7,336 bases of DNA, taken from assembly GCA_017504065.1 (NCBI GenBank), contig JAFVRU010000064.1:1-7336 (forward strand). The letters are read 5' to 3'. The notes below the pieces were generated by a model. That model worked only from the letters and a program-made list of their open reading frames with translations. It was not told where the DNA came from and did not search any database. Of this stretch, positions 1 through 6,354 are shown in pieces. Each line of letters opens with the position of its first letter. The first letter of the stretch is position 1. The translations under genes and the position numbers were made by a program. The stretch comes from Clostridia bacterium. GTDB lineage: Bacteria > Bacillota > Clostridia > Christensenellales > Borkfalkiaceae.

Positions 1-843
1 CATTAAAAAAATGCGTTTCCCGCCCGTTGCTTTATAATATATTACTTGTAGCAGCACGCTTATGACCGAAAATACGAAACAAGCCCCGATTACGAGCAAA
101 TATAACGCGTTCCCCGTAAACGTTGCGATCGCGGCGGCGAACCCGCCCAACGCCAAAGAACCCGTATCCCCCATAAATACCGAAGCGGGCGACACGTTAA
201 AGGGCAGGTAGCCAAGCAACGCGCCCGTCAAACAAAAGGAGAGCAATGCAATCGACTCCGAGCCGTCCTGTAAAGCGATCAGAATACCGATCACGGCGAA
301 AAACGGCGCGCTCGCGCCCGAAGCCAAGCCGTCCAAGCCGTCCGTTAAATTCACCGCATTGACCGTTGCGATAAAGGTAAACACCGCAAGCGGGAACATC
401 CAGCCGCCGATCTGCAGCGATTTATTCCAAAACGGAATATGCAACTCCGTCAATCCTGCGCGCAAGCAGTACAAACCGCAAAACACGGCGACGGAAATTT
501 GCAACACGAGCTTTTGCCAAGCTTTGAGCCCCAAATTCTCTTTATGCTTCCGTTTCAACAGGTCGTCTAACACGCCCACGGTCATATACGCAAGCCCGAT
601 CACCAAACACAAAACCGTCGTTCGGTCGGTTTTCCCGATAAACAACACCGCGGACAAAACTGCGGCGGCAATAAAAGCGATACCACCCATTGTGGGCGTA
701 CCGCTTTTTCCTTTATGTTCTTTTACGTAAACAAGTATATTTTGTCCCGCTTTCCAACGCCGTAAAACGGGAATCAGGACTCGGCAAAACACTACCGATA
801 CCGCAAGCGCGACCAACGTCGCGAGAAGATACGTTTTCATCAT
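1..843 (-). CDS. mraY: Phospho-N-acetylmuramoyl-pentapeptide-transferase MraY (3' end cut by window edge)
   Basis: Integral membrane enzyme that transfers phospho-MurNAc-pentapeptide from UDP to undecaprenyl phosphate, making lipid I on the inner face of the membrane. I translated 281 residues, and the window edge falls exactly on a codon boundary. Visible family motifs are KGKSGTPTMGG (44-54), the paired aspartates D93-D94, NLTDGLDG (165-172) and FMGDTGSL (223-230, with D226 the likely third catalytic aspartate). Between them run hydrophobic membrane segments. The cut falls after GGKRIFLM, just before where the family's PLHHHFE motif is expected, so roughly 40 residues are missing. Two adjacent in-frame ATGs (841-843 and 838-840) could start it. 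GGAAGG directly abuts the first, which favours the second, while GGAG at 857-860 is rather far from either. The gene begins 21 bases after the murE stop, so it is co-transcribed. Identity is very secure; the exact start is not. Confidence 0.96.
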   Translation of the reverse strand, partial: MMKTYLLATLVALAVSVVFCRVLIPVLRRWKAGQNILVYVKEHKGKSGTPTMGGIAFIAAAVLSAVLFIGKTDRTTVLCLVIGLAYMTVGVLDDLLKRKHKENLGLKAWQKLVLQISVAVFCGLYCLRAGLTELHIPFWNKSLQIGGWMFPLAVFTFIATVNAVNLTDGLDGLASGASAPFFAVIGILIALQDGSESIALLSFCLTGALLGYLPFNVSPASVFMGDTGSLALGGFAAAIATFTGNALYLLVIGACFVFSVISVLLQVIYYKATGGKRIFLM

Positions 844-864
844 CCTTCCGTTTTCACTCCGCGA

Positions 865-2331
865 TTACTCTCGGACTCTCCCTTTTTCTTCCAACCATTT
901 TTCGATTATAGCATTGTCGTTAAACGCGTATTTTATACCCATGATCTCCTGAGATTCTTCCCCGCCTTTTCCTGCAACAAGCAACACGTCCTTTTCCCCC
1001 AAACATTCCAGCGCGTATACGATCGCCTTTTTTCGATCGGGTACGATTACGTACCGCACGGAAAACCGTCGATACCCTTTCTCCACGTCCGAAATAATAT
1101 CCAGCGGATCTTCATAGCGCGGATTATCCGACGTGAGTATACTGAAATCGGCTTTTTTCGCCGCCGTTTCTCCCATCAGCGGCCGTTTGGCTTTATCGCG
1201 GTTTCCACCGCACCCGAACAGACAAATCAACCGCCCCTTGCAATGCGCGCGGAGCGCGTCCAAGGATTTTTCCAACCCGTCGGGCGTATGCGCAAAATCT
1301 ACGTACACGTTCGCTTTGCCAATCCGCTCCAATCGTCCGTCAACCCCCTTTAACGCGTTTAAACCGTCCGCGATTACGTCGGGCGCAACCCCCAACTCCT
1401 TAGCGCACAACGCCGCCGCGAGCGCGTTATAGACGTTATGCCGCCCCGTCAACGCAAGCGAAACCCGACAAAGTTTGTCATTGATGTTCAACATACATTC
1501 CGAGCCGTACAAACTCTCGTCCGTAACAATGGCGAATGCGTCGGACGGAGTGAGCAAGCCGTAATAACGAGTCGTTACGCTATCCATCGCGCGAGCTTTC
1601 CCGAACTCCCGCCCCGCTTCGTCGTCGCCGTTTAGGATCGCAACGGGACAAATTTCCGCTTTAAACAACCGCGCTTTCGCGGCTTTATACGCTTGCATGG
1701 ACGGGAAGAAATCCAAGTGGTCCTGCGTGAAATTCGTAAAAATACACGCCGCAAAAGTTACCCCTGCGAGTTTTTGATAATAGAGCGCGTGCGCGGAAAC
1801 TTCCATCACGACGTATTCCACACCGCTTTGGAGCATATCCGCAAAAATACGGTGCAACGAGTCGGGATCGGGCGTAGTCAAATCTGCCGCGAGCGTTTGC
1901 CCTGCGTATGAAACGCCCAACGTACCGATTACCCCTACGTTCTTTTTTGCAGCCTGTAATATGGAAGCGAGCATATACGACGTCGTCGTTTTTCCATTCG
2001 TGCCCGTAATCCCGATAATTTTCAAGGCTTTTGCAGGTTCGCCGTAAAACGCGCCGCTCAGTTTTGCATACGCTTCCCGCGTGTCGCTCACCAAAATCTG
2101 TGGAACGGAAGCGGACGTTATCCGTTCGACGACGACGGCAACCGCGCCGTTTTTTACCGCTTCGTCGATATAGCCGTGCGCGTCGGTGTTCCCACCCGAC
2201 AGGCATATAAACAATCTGTTTTGCGTGGTATTTCGACTATCCGTTGAAATTGCGGCGATCTCCCGCTCCCAATCCCCGTCGCAAACGACTTTTTCGACTA
2301 TAACCGATTCCAACAACTTTGACAAGCGCAT
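865..2331 (-). CDS. murE: UDP-MurNAc-L-Ala-D-Glu:meso-diaminopimelate ligase MurE
   Basis: Cytoplasmic ATP-dependent Mur ligase that adds the third amino acid of the peptidoglycan stem. At 488 residues it is normal length for MurE. The N-terminal UDP-substrate domain (about 1-105) contains STDSR (29-33). The central ATPase domain has the P-loop GTNGKTT (110-116), TTPDP (152-156), MEVSAHAL (176-183) and Y-K-A-A-K-A-R-L-F, whose K219 is the probable carbamylated lysine. The C-terminal domain has HTPDG (348-352), FGCGGNRDK (372-380) and DNPR (402-405). DNPR is the signature for meso-DAP rather than L-lysine, so this cell probably has DAP-type peptidoglycan. One oddity is that the usual GKGHE near the C-terminus reads GKGGE (454-458). 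The ATG start has AAGGAG at 2338-2343 with a 6-base spacer, and follows the PBP stop by 30 bases. Confidence 0.97.
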   Translation of the reverse strand: MRLSKLLESVIVEKVVCDGDWEREIAAISTDSRNTTQNRLFICLSGGNTDAHGYIDEAVKNGAVAVVVERITSASVPQILVSDTREAYAKLSGAFYGEPAKALKIIGITGTNGKTTTSYMLASILQAAKKNVGVIGTLGVSYAGQTLAADLTTPDPDSLHRIFADMLQSGVEYVVMEVSAHALYYQKLAGVTFAACIFTNFTQDHLDFFPSMQAYKAAKARLFKAEICPVAILNGDDEAGREFGKARAMDSVTTRYYGLLTPSDAFAIVTDESLYGSECMLNINDKLCRVSLALTGRHNVYNALAAALCAKELGVAPDVIADGLNALKGVDGRLERIGKANVYVDFAHTPDGLEKSLDALRAHCKGRLICLFGCGGNRDKAKRPLMGETAAKKADFSILTSDNPRYEDPLDIISDVEKGYRRFSVRYVIVPDRKKAIVYALECLGEKDVLLVAGKGGEESQEIMGIKYAFNDNAIIEKWLEEKGRVRE

Positions 2332-2361
2332 GATAAACTCCTTATAACCCGTTAATTTATT

Positions 2362-4113
2362 CTATTCCACGTTTCTCCGTTGTATGTTTTTCAGGGAGAT
2401 AATTCCTTGAAAAATTTCGCCTGCGCAAGGCGCGGCCACCACGCTACCGTAATACGCTCCCTGCGGTTCGTCCACAATCACGAGCGCCAAATACTGCGGT
2501 TGATCCACAGGGAAAAACCCGACGAACGACGAAACGTATTTCCCTGCCGCAATCCGCCCGTTTTCATATTTTTGCGCCGTGCCCGTCTTCCCACCGATAC
2601 GGTATCCGTCCACGTAAGCTTTTTTTCCGCTTCCGTCCCGTACTACCCCTTCCAACATTTCGGCGAGCATCGTCGACGCTTCCGCGCTGACCGTACGATT
2701 CTGTAACGTAGGCGCGTTGGCTTTGAGTACATACCCGTCGTCCGCGTAAACGCGTTTTAAAAGCTGCGGAGTATAGTAATATCCGCCGTTGACCGTGGAC
2801 GCCGTCGCGCAGGCGAGTTGTATCCCCGATACCGCAATCGTCTGACCGAACCCGATCCGCGCCAAATCGCAATTCCGCACCGCGCTTTCCGGCATCAATA
2901 GCCCGTAGGCTTCGCCGCCGTAATCGATCCCCGTACGCTTCCCGAACCCAAACCGTTCCAAATAATCGTAGAACGTCGTTTTCCCGATCGACAACGCAAT
3001 ATCCGTGAAACACGGGTTGCAGCTGTTGTTCAACGCTTCGGCGAGCGTTTGATTGCTGTGTTTGCCGTTGGCGTGATTACTCCAACACTTGACCGTCGTA
3101 CCGTCTACCGCTCGGGTGCGGGAGCTCGGAAATACGTAATTTTTTGAAAACGCGCGTGGATTGCCCTGCAAACTTTCTTCAATATTGATCGCCGACGTGA
3201 TGATTTTGAATGTTGAACCGGGCTCGTAAACGTCGCAAACCAAGCGGTTACGCGTCAATGCGTTTAAGAGCTGCATATCCTCTCTCGGCACGTCGTTTAA
3301 ATCGTACGACGGATAGTTTGCGAGCGCCAAAATCTCGAACGTATTCACGTCTAAAACAACGCACTCCGCCGAAACGGGATTGTATGCCGCCGCCGTTTTT
3401 TCCAACGCGCTTTCCACGATTTCTTGGATTCCGTAGTCGATCGTGAGTTCCACGTTGTAACCGTTTTCGGCAGGCAGGTACGTGGCGACGCTGTTTTCGA
3501 TCTCAATGCCGATCAAGTCGGTTTCATAAAGCAACTCCCCGTTTTTGCCCGATAAATACTCGTTATAAAACTTTTCCACACCCGTCAAACCGACGTTGTC
3601 CGTGGACGTGAAGCCGAGAATTTGACAAAGCGCGTCCGATTTCGGATATTGCCGCACGTTATCCCGCGCGTAATAGATTCCGTCGAGTTCCAACGCCGCC
3701 AATTTTTCGATCTTGTCCTTGCTCACCTTTTTTGCGACGGTAACTTCCGAAGCTTTCTTTTTCGTGAGCTTTTCCGTAAGCTCCGCCGCGTCCAGTTCCA
3801 GAGCTTCCGCCAAAAGCGCCGCCGTTTTGTGCGTATCGCGAACGGCGTTCGAGCGAGCGAAAACCGTATACGCCGTGCTGTTGTCCGCCAACACTACGCC
3901 GTTTCGATCCGTGATCTTGCCCCGTTCCGCCACAATCGGGATTTCCCGCGTCCATTGATCGAGCGCGCGGTAGTTTAATTCTTCGCTCCAAAGTACTTGC
4001 ACGTAGAAAAACCGAGCGCATAAAAAGCAAAAAAGAAAGGTTACCGCCAAACTGATGGCAAATAACCTCTTTCGTAAAACCGATACCGAATATTCGTGAT
4101 GATGTTTTTTGAT
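2362..4113 (-). CDS. Class B penicillin-binding protein, FtsI/SpoVD-type peptidoglycan D,D-transpeptidase
   Basis: Membrane-anchored septal transpeptidase that cross-links stem peptides, probably acting with an FtsW partner. Numbering here is from the ATC at 4111-4113 (583 residues). There is a short basic cytoplasmic start (KKHHHEYSVSVLRKR), one membrane helix (about 17-40), and a dimerisation domain containing ERGKITDRNG (63-72). The transpeptidase domain has the three penicillin-binding motifs: STFK (300-303, catalytic Ser300), SCN (364-366) and KTGT (509-512). It ends soon after, with no PASTA domain, unlike Bacillus SpoVD and Pbp2B. Start choice: the frame is open back to a TAA at 4126-4128, and its only standard start codon is TTG at 4050. 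That TTG lacks a well-placed ribosome binding site and would remove the basic stretch and part of the anchor. AAGGAG at 4122-4127 lies 8 bases before ATC, which I take as the real start. A conservative annotation would be 2362-4050 (562 residues). Context cannot separate ftsI from spoVD, so no symbol is given. Confidence 0.93.
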   Translation of the reverse strand: MKKHHHEYSVSVLRKRLFAISLAVTFLFCFLCARFFYVQVLWSEELNYRALDQWTREIPIVAERGKITDRNGVVLADNSTAYTVFARSNAVRDTHKTAALLAEALELDAAELTEKLTKKKASEVTVAKKVSKDKIEKLAALELDGIYYARDNVRQYPKSDALCQILGFTSTDNVGLTGVEKFYNEYLSGKNGELLYETDLIGIEIENSVATYLPAENGYNVELTIDYGIQEIVESALEKTAAAYNPVSAECVVLDVNTFEILALANYPSYDLNDVPREDMQLLNALTRNRLVCDVYEPGSTFKIITSAINIEESLQGNPRAFSKNYVFPSSRTRAVDGTTVKCWSNHANGKHSNQTLAEALNNSCNPCFTDIALSIGKTTFYDYLERFGFGKRTGIDYGGEAYGLLMPESAVRNCDLARIGFGQTIAVSGIQLACATASTVNGGYYYTPQLLKRVYADDGYVLKANAPTLQNRTVSAEASTMLAEMLEGVVRDGSGKKAYVDGYRIGGKTGTAQKYENGRIAAGKYVSSFVGFFPVDQPQYLALVIVDEPQGAYYGSVVAAPCAGEIFQGIISLKNIQRRNVE

Positions 4114-4121
4114 AACGCAAA

Positions 4122-4127
4122 CTCCTT
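4122..4127 (-). promoter_or_regulatory. Ribosome binding site pointing to an ATC start for the PBP gene
   Basis: AAGGAG on the minus strand, 8 bases before ATC (4111-4113) in the PBP frame. The next codons encode K-K-H-H-H, a typical basic N-terminus of a class B PBP. No ATG, GTG, TTG or CTG occurs in this frame between the TAA at 4126-4128 and TTG at 4050. A TTG at 4118-4120 in another frame is only one base from the site and leads into an unrelated frame. Confidence 0.6.
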
Positions 4128-4139
4128 AAGTTTTTTCGT

Positions 4140-4760
4140 TTACCAACCCTGCGCAGCCGCATAAGCGCGAATGGTGTCTTCCGACGTCGCGTTCTCGATG
4201 TCGCGTTGAATTTCTTCGCTGCGTTCCATCAATTCCTGACGTTGTTCTTCCAAATTCTTTAACCGTACGGATTTTTGACGAATGATTTGCGTATTGATAC
4301 AAATGAGCGTCAACATCGCAACGACGATCAACGTAAACGCCGCCATAACCATTTTTGCAAACGGAGTCAACGAGTACTGCGTTTGCGTGGAAACCGCAAC
4401 CGACGTTACAGGCGCAACGTAGGTGTGTTGAATGACTTCCACGGGCGTTTGTTTTTGTTCCGCGCGTTCGAATTTTTCCGTAGTGAATACGGGCGCTTCC
4501 AACTTTTCGTGGACAAACTCCGTTACAACGGGCGTTTGTTCTACAACAGGGACTTGATCCGTTACGGGAGCAACGTATACGGCGGGGCGTTCGGAAACAA
4601 TAGCTTGTTCGTTTGCCGCGCGTTGCGCGCTTTCGGCGAACTGATCTGCTTCCGCGTTTTGCAATTTGCGATAACGCTCCCGAATTTGGGCGTTATGCGC
4701 CTGCGCTGCCGTATCTACGGTGTTTACTTGCAATTCTTCTCTTTCGCGTAACAGTTCCAT
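4140..4760 (-). CDS. FtsL-like single-pass division protein with a long cytoplasmic N-terminal region
   Basis: By position (between rsmH and the division PBP) and by architecture this is the FtsL slot of the cluster. FtsL proteins are small bitopic proteins whose extracellular coiled coil pairs with DivIC/FtsB and activates the septal synthase. Of 206 residues, about 1-135 are cytoplasmic, polar, and rich in Glu, Gln, Val and Pro. A membrane helix follows at about 137-157. Then comes a charged heptad-like stretch (160-192) and a short tail ending IRAYAAAQGW, resembling the C-termini of FtsL/DivIC proteins. FtsL is usually only about 90-130 residues, so the N-terminal region is extra. It contains the hexapeptide YVAPVT twice (62-67 and 114-119). 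The ATG has GGAGG at 4769-4773 with an 8-base spacer, and the 54-base gap to rsmH holds nothing else recognisable. FtsL sequences diverge strongly, so the call rests on topology and context. Confidence 0.72.
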   Translation of the reverse strand: MELLREREELQVNTVDTAAQAHNAQIRERYRKLQNAEADQFAESAQRAANEQAIVSERPAVYVAPVTDQVPVVEQTPVVTEFVHEKLEAPVFTTEKFERAEQKQTPVEVIQHTYVAPVTSVAVSTQTQYSLTPFAKMVMAAFTLIVVAMLTLICINTQIIRQKSVRLKNLEEQRQELMERSEEIQRDIENATSEDTIRAYAAAQGW

Positions 4761-4814
4761 TTCCCTCTCCTCCGTGTTTTTGTGTTTCCCCTGTTTTCCT
4801 TATCTGTTTACGGA

Positions 4815-5753
4815 TTATATTTTCTCCGCGATCCGTAACTTCGCGCATTTGCTTCTCGAATTTTCTTCGAGTTCTTGCTCCGTAGCCGTAATTGGCTTTT
4901 TCGTAATTATCTTGATTTCCGGTTGCTTGCCGCATACGCATACGGGTAAGCTTTTCGGGCACATGCAAGGCGATTCCAAATACCGAAACGCTTCTTTGAC
5001 GATCCGATCTTCCAAGGAATGAAAAGTCAAAATCGCAATCCGTCCGCCCTTTTTTAAACGCTTCGTCAAGGACAGGACGAGTTCGTACAGCCCGTCAAGT
5101 TCTCCGTTGACTTCAATCCGCACCGCTTGAAAGCTCTTTCGTTCGCACGGAGCGCCAAAACGGAATTTTGCGGGAATACTGCCGCGAATGATCTCCGCAA
5201 ACTCTCCCGACGTCTTTAAAGGCTTGATCGCGCGTTGTTTTACAACGTTTCTCGCGATTTGTTTGGCAAACGTTTCTTCGCCGTACGTCTTTAAAATTCT
5301 TGTCAGCCGTTCTTCCGTGTAGGTGTTGAGTACGGTTTCCGCAGTCAACTCCGCCGAACGGTTCATACGCATATCCAAGGGCGCGTTTGCATTGCGATAG
5401 GTAAACCCGCGGTCTTCGTCGTCGATTTGATGCGAAGATACGCCGAAATCTAACAGCGCGCCGTCAATACAATCGATTCCCGCGCTTTCAAACACGCTCG
5501 CATAGTCTTTATAATTGGATTTATAGATGGAAAATCTTCCGTCGAACGGCTTCAACCGTTCGGTTGCGGAAACAATCGCTTCGTCGTCCAAGTCCGTCGC
5601 GATCAGCCGACCGCTCGGCGCGGTACGCTTTAAAATCTCGTAGGAATGTCCCCCGCCGCCGACCGTGCCGTCAAACCAAACTCCGCCGTCTTTCAGCGAC
5701 AGGCCTTCCATACACTCTTCTAACATTACGGGCTTGTGGGCAAACTCCAACAT
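4815..5753 (-). CDS. rsmH: 16S rRNA (cytosine(1402)-N4)-methyltransferase RsmH (MraW)
   Basis: S-adenosylmethionine-dependent enzyme that methylates N4 of C1402 in 16S rRNA, in the ribosomal decoding centre. At 312 residues it is normal length. Motifs in order: HKPVMLEE (6-13); the SAM-binding glycine loop GTVGGGGHS (29-37); D54 in ATDLD; DFGVSSHQID (102-111); DRGFTYR and APLDMRM (114-130); QAVRIEVNGEL (209-219); and FHSLEDRIVK (244-253). Near the C-terminus is a cysteine cluster (C263, C265, C272, C274) common in this family, and the end is SRSKCAKLRIAEK. The ATG lies 3 bases after the mraZ stop, so translation is probably coupled. A GGGG about 9 bases upstream, inside the mraZ 3' end, is the only ribosome-binding-like sequence. 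Confidence 0.97.
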   Translation of the reverse strand: MLEFAHKPVMLEECMEGLSLKDGGVWFDGTVGGGGHSYEILKRTAPSGRLIATDLDDEAIVSATERLKPFDGRFSIYKSNYKDYASVFESAGIDCIDGALLDFGVSSHQIDDEDRGFTYRNANAPLDMRMNRSAELTAETVLNTYTEERLTRILKTYGEETFAKQIARNVVKQRAIKPLKTSGEFAEIIRGSIPAKFRFGAPCERKSFQAVRIEVNGELDGLYELVLSLTKRLKKGGRIAILTFHSLEDRIVKEAFRYLESPCMCPKSLPVCVCGKQPEIKIITKKPITATEQELEENSRSKCAKLRIAEKI

Positions 5754-5756
5754 CTT

Positions 5757-6182
5757 TTAAATCCCCAATTTCTTTAACTCGGTATCGTAATCGATCCCTT
5801 CTAAATATTCGTAATATCTTTCCGCTGCCCAGATCTCCAAACGTTTTCCCCGACCCAGCGTTATGATGTCCTTTTTAATTCCCGCCATCTTTTTCAGCAT
5901 CGCCGGCAATACCACTCTGCCCTGCGCATCTTCTTCTGCCGAGAAAATACTCCCGAAAAACAACGTCGAAGCTTCGCTCGTTTCCGAAATCCCTTCTTCC
6001 GAAATCGAAGCGATCGTTTCGTCCAACACGTCGTCGGACATCACGCAAATACAACGGTTCATACCCCGACAAAAGCTATACGACTTCTCGCCGTGTTCCC
6101 CCGTCAGTTCCTTTTTAAACTTCGAAGGAATACGCAAACGGTTTTTGTCGTCAACTTGATGTTCAAACATGCCTTTAAACAT
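5757..6182 (-). CDS. mraZ: Transcriptional regulator MraZ
   Basis: DNA-binding protein of the AbrB/SpoVT swapped-hairpin class that regulates the dcw cluster, often by binding repeats in its own promoter. It is 141 residues, a normal length, with two tandem MraZ half-domains. The first is centred on DDKNRLRIPSKF (11-22) and the second on DAQGRVVLPAML (85-96). In the first motif an Asn stands where Gly is usual (K-N-R instead of K-G-R). The ATG is supported by AAGGAGG (6189-6195) with a 6-base spacer. It is the first gene after the strong promoter at 6231-6259, whose spacer carries two TGGTT boxes, so autoregulation is likely. The stop is 3 bases before rsmH. Confidence 0.97.
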   Translation of the reverse strand: MFKGMFEHQVDDKNRLRIPSKFKKELTGEHGEKSYSFCRGMNRCICVMSDDVLDETIASISEEGISETSEASTLFFGSIFSAEEDAQGRVVLPAMLKKMAGIKKDIITLGRGKRLEIWAAERYYEYLEGIDYDTELKKLGI

Positions 6183-6212
6183 ATCGCGCCTCCTTCTCGT
6201 TTACTATGCCTT

Positions 6213-6232
6213 ATAGAATAGCTTGATTCTAT
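6213..6232. repeat. Inverted repeat across the predicted mraZ transcription start
   Basis: Perfect 7-base arms, ATAGAAT (6213-6219) and ATTCTAT (6226-6232), separated by 6 bases. The dyad overlaps the last two bases of the -10 element and is centred near the predicted start site. It could be an operator for a dimeric protein, or simply AT-rich chance. It is not followed by a T-run and is not a terminator. Confidence 0.35.
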
Positions 6233-6259
6233 TATACAACCACTTTTAACCATTGTCAA
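6231..6259 (-). promoter_or_regulatory. Sigma-A-type promoter for the mraZ operon
   Basis: On the minus strand, TTGACA (6254-6259) and TATAAT (6231-6236) are both perfect consensus hexamers with the ideal 17-base spacer. Transcription would start near 6224, giving a leader of about 40 bases before the mraZ ATG at 6182. This is the strongest promoter-like sequence in the window and very probably drives the whole cluster. Confidence 0.88.
6238..6252 (-). promoter_or_regulatory. Candidate MraZ operator: two TGGTT boxes inside the promoter spacer
   Basis: On the minus strand, TGGTT at 6248-6252 and TGGTT at 6238-6242 are separated by exactly 5 bases (AAAAG), giving a 10-base period. E. coli MraZ is known to bind TGGGN direct repeats separated by 5 bases upstream of mraZ, and Mollicute MraZ binds AAAGTG-type repeats. 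Both descriptions fit here, since AAAAGTGG overlaps the second box. Bound protein would lie between the -35 and -10 and block RNA polymerase. Binding is inferred, not shown. Confidence 0.6.
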
Positions 6260-6271
6260 GGATTTTACATG

Positions 6272-6298
6272 AATTTTTTCAATCTTTTTTGAAAAATT
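6272..6298. repeat. AT-rich inverted repeat between murI and the mraZ promoter
   Basis: Arms of AATTTTTTCAA (6272-6282) and TTGAAAAATT (6289-6298), with one extra T in the longer arm and a 6-base loop. It sits after the murI stop and just upstream of the mraZ -35. It could end murI transcripts, but on the minus strand no T-run follows, so the role is unclear. The rest of the 6260-6346 gap is T/A-rich with no gene visible. Confidence 0.3.
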
Positions 6299-6345
6299 TG
6301 GGATTTTTGACCACCAAAACCCAATTTTGACGTTTTTGAGTCCAA

Positions 6346-6354
6346 ATTATAACA
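6346..6354 (-). promoter_or_regulatory. Possible extended -10 promoter element overlapping the murI stop
   Basis: TGTTATAAT on the minus strand is a perfect extended -10 (TGnTATAAT). Its TAA overlaps the murI stop codon at 6347-6349. I see no good -35 at 16 to 18 bases upstream, so it would depend on the TG extension. It could be a secondary promoter for the mraZ cluster, or coincidence in AT-rich DNA. Confidence 0.3.

Noticed and set aside
359..730. 123-codon plus-strand open frame opposite mraY
   Set aside because: Antisense to a clearly conserved mraY; composition is that of reversed membrane-protein codons and no domain is seen.
1685..2206. 173-codon minus-strand open frame inside murE
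   Set aside because: Arg-rich alternative frame of murE, which is intact with all Mur ligase motifs.
2564..3013. 149-codon minus-strand open frame inside the PBP gene
   Set aside because: Shadow frame over the transpeptidase domain coding sequence, with no features of its own.
3659..4162. 167-codon minus-strand open frame overlapping the PBP start
   Set aside because: It is an Arg/Gly-rich shadow frame of the PBP gene. The overlapping frame has all three penicillin-binding motifs, and this one has no recognisable domain.
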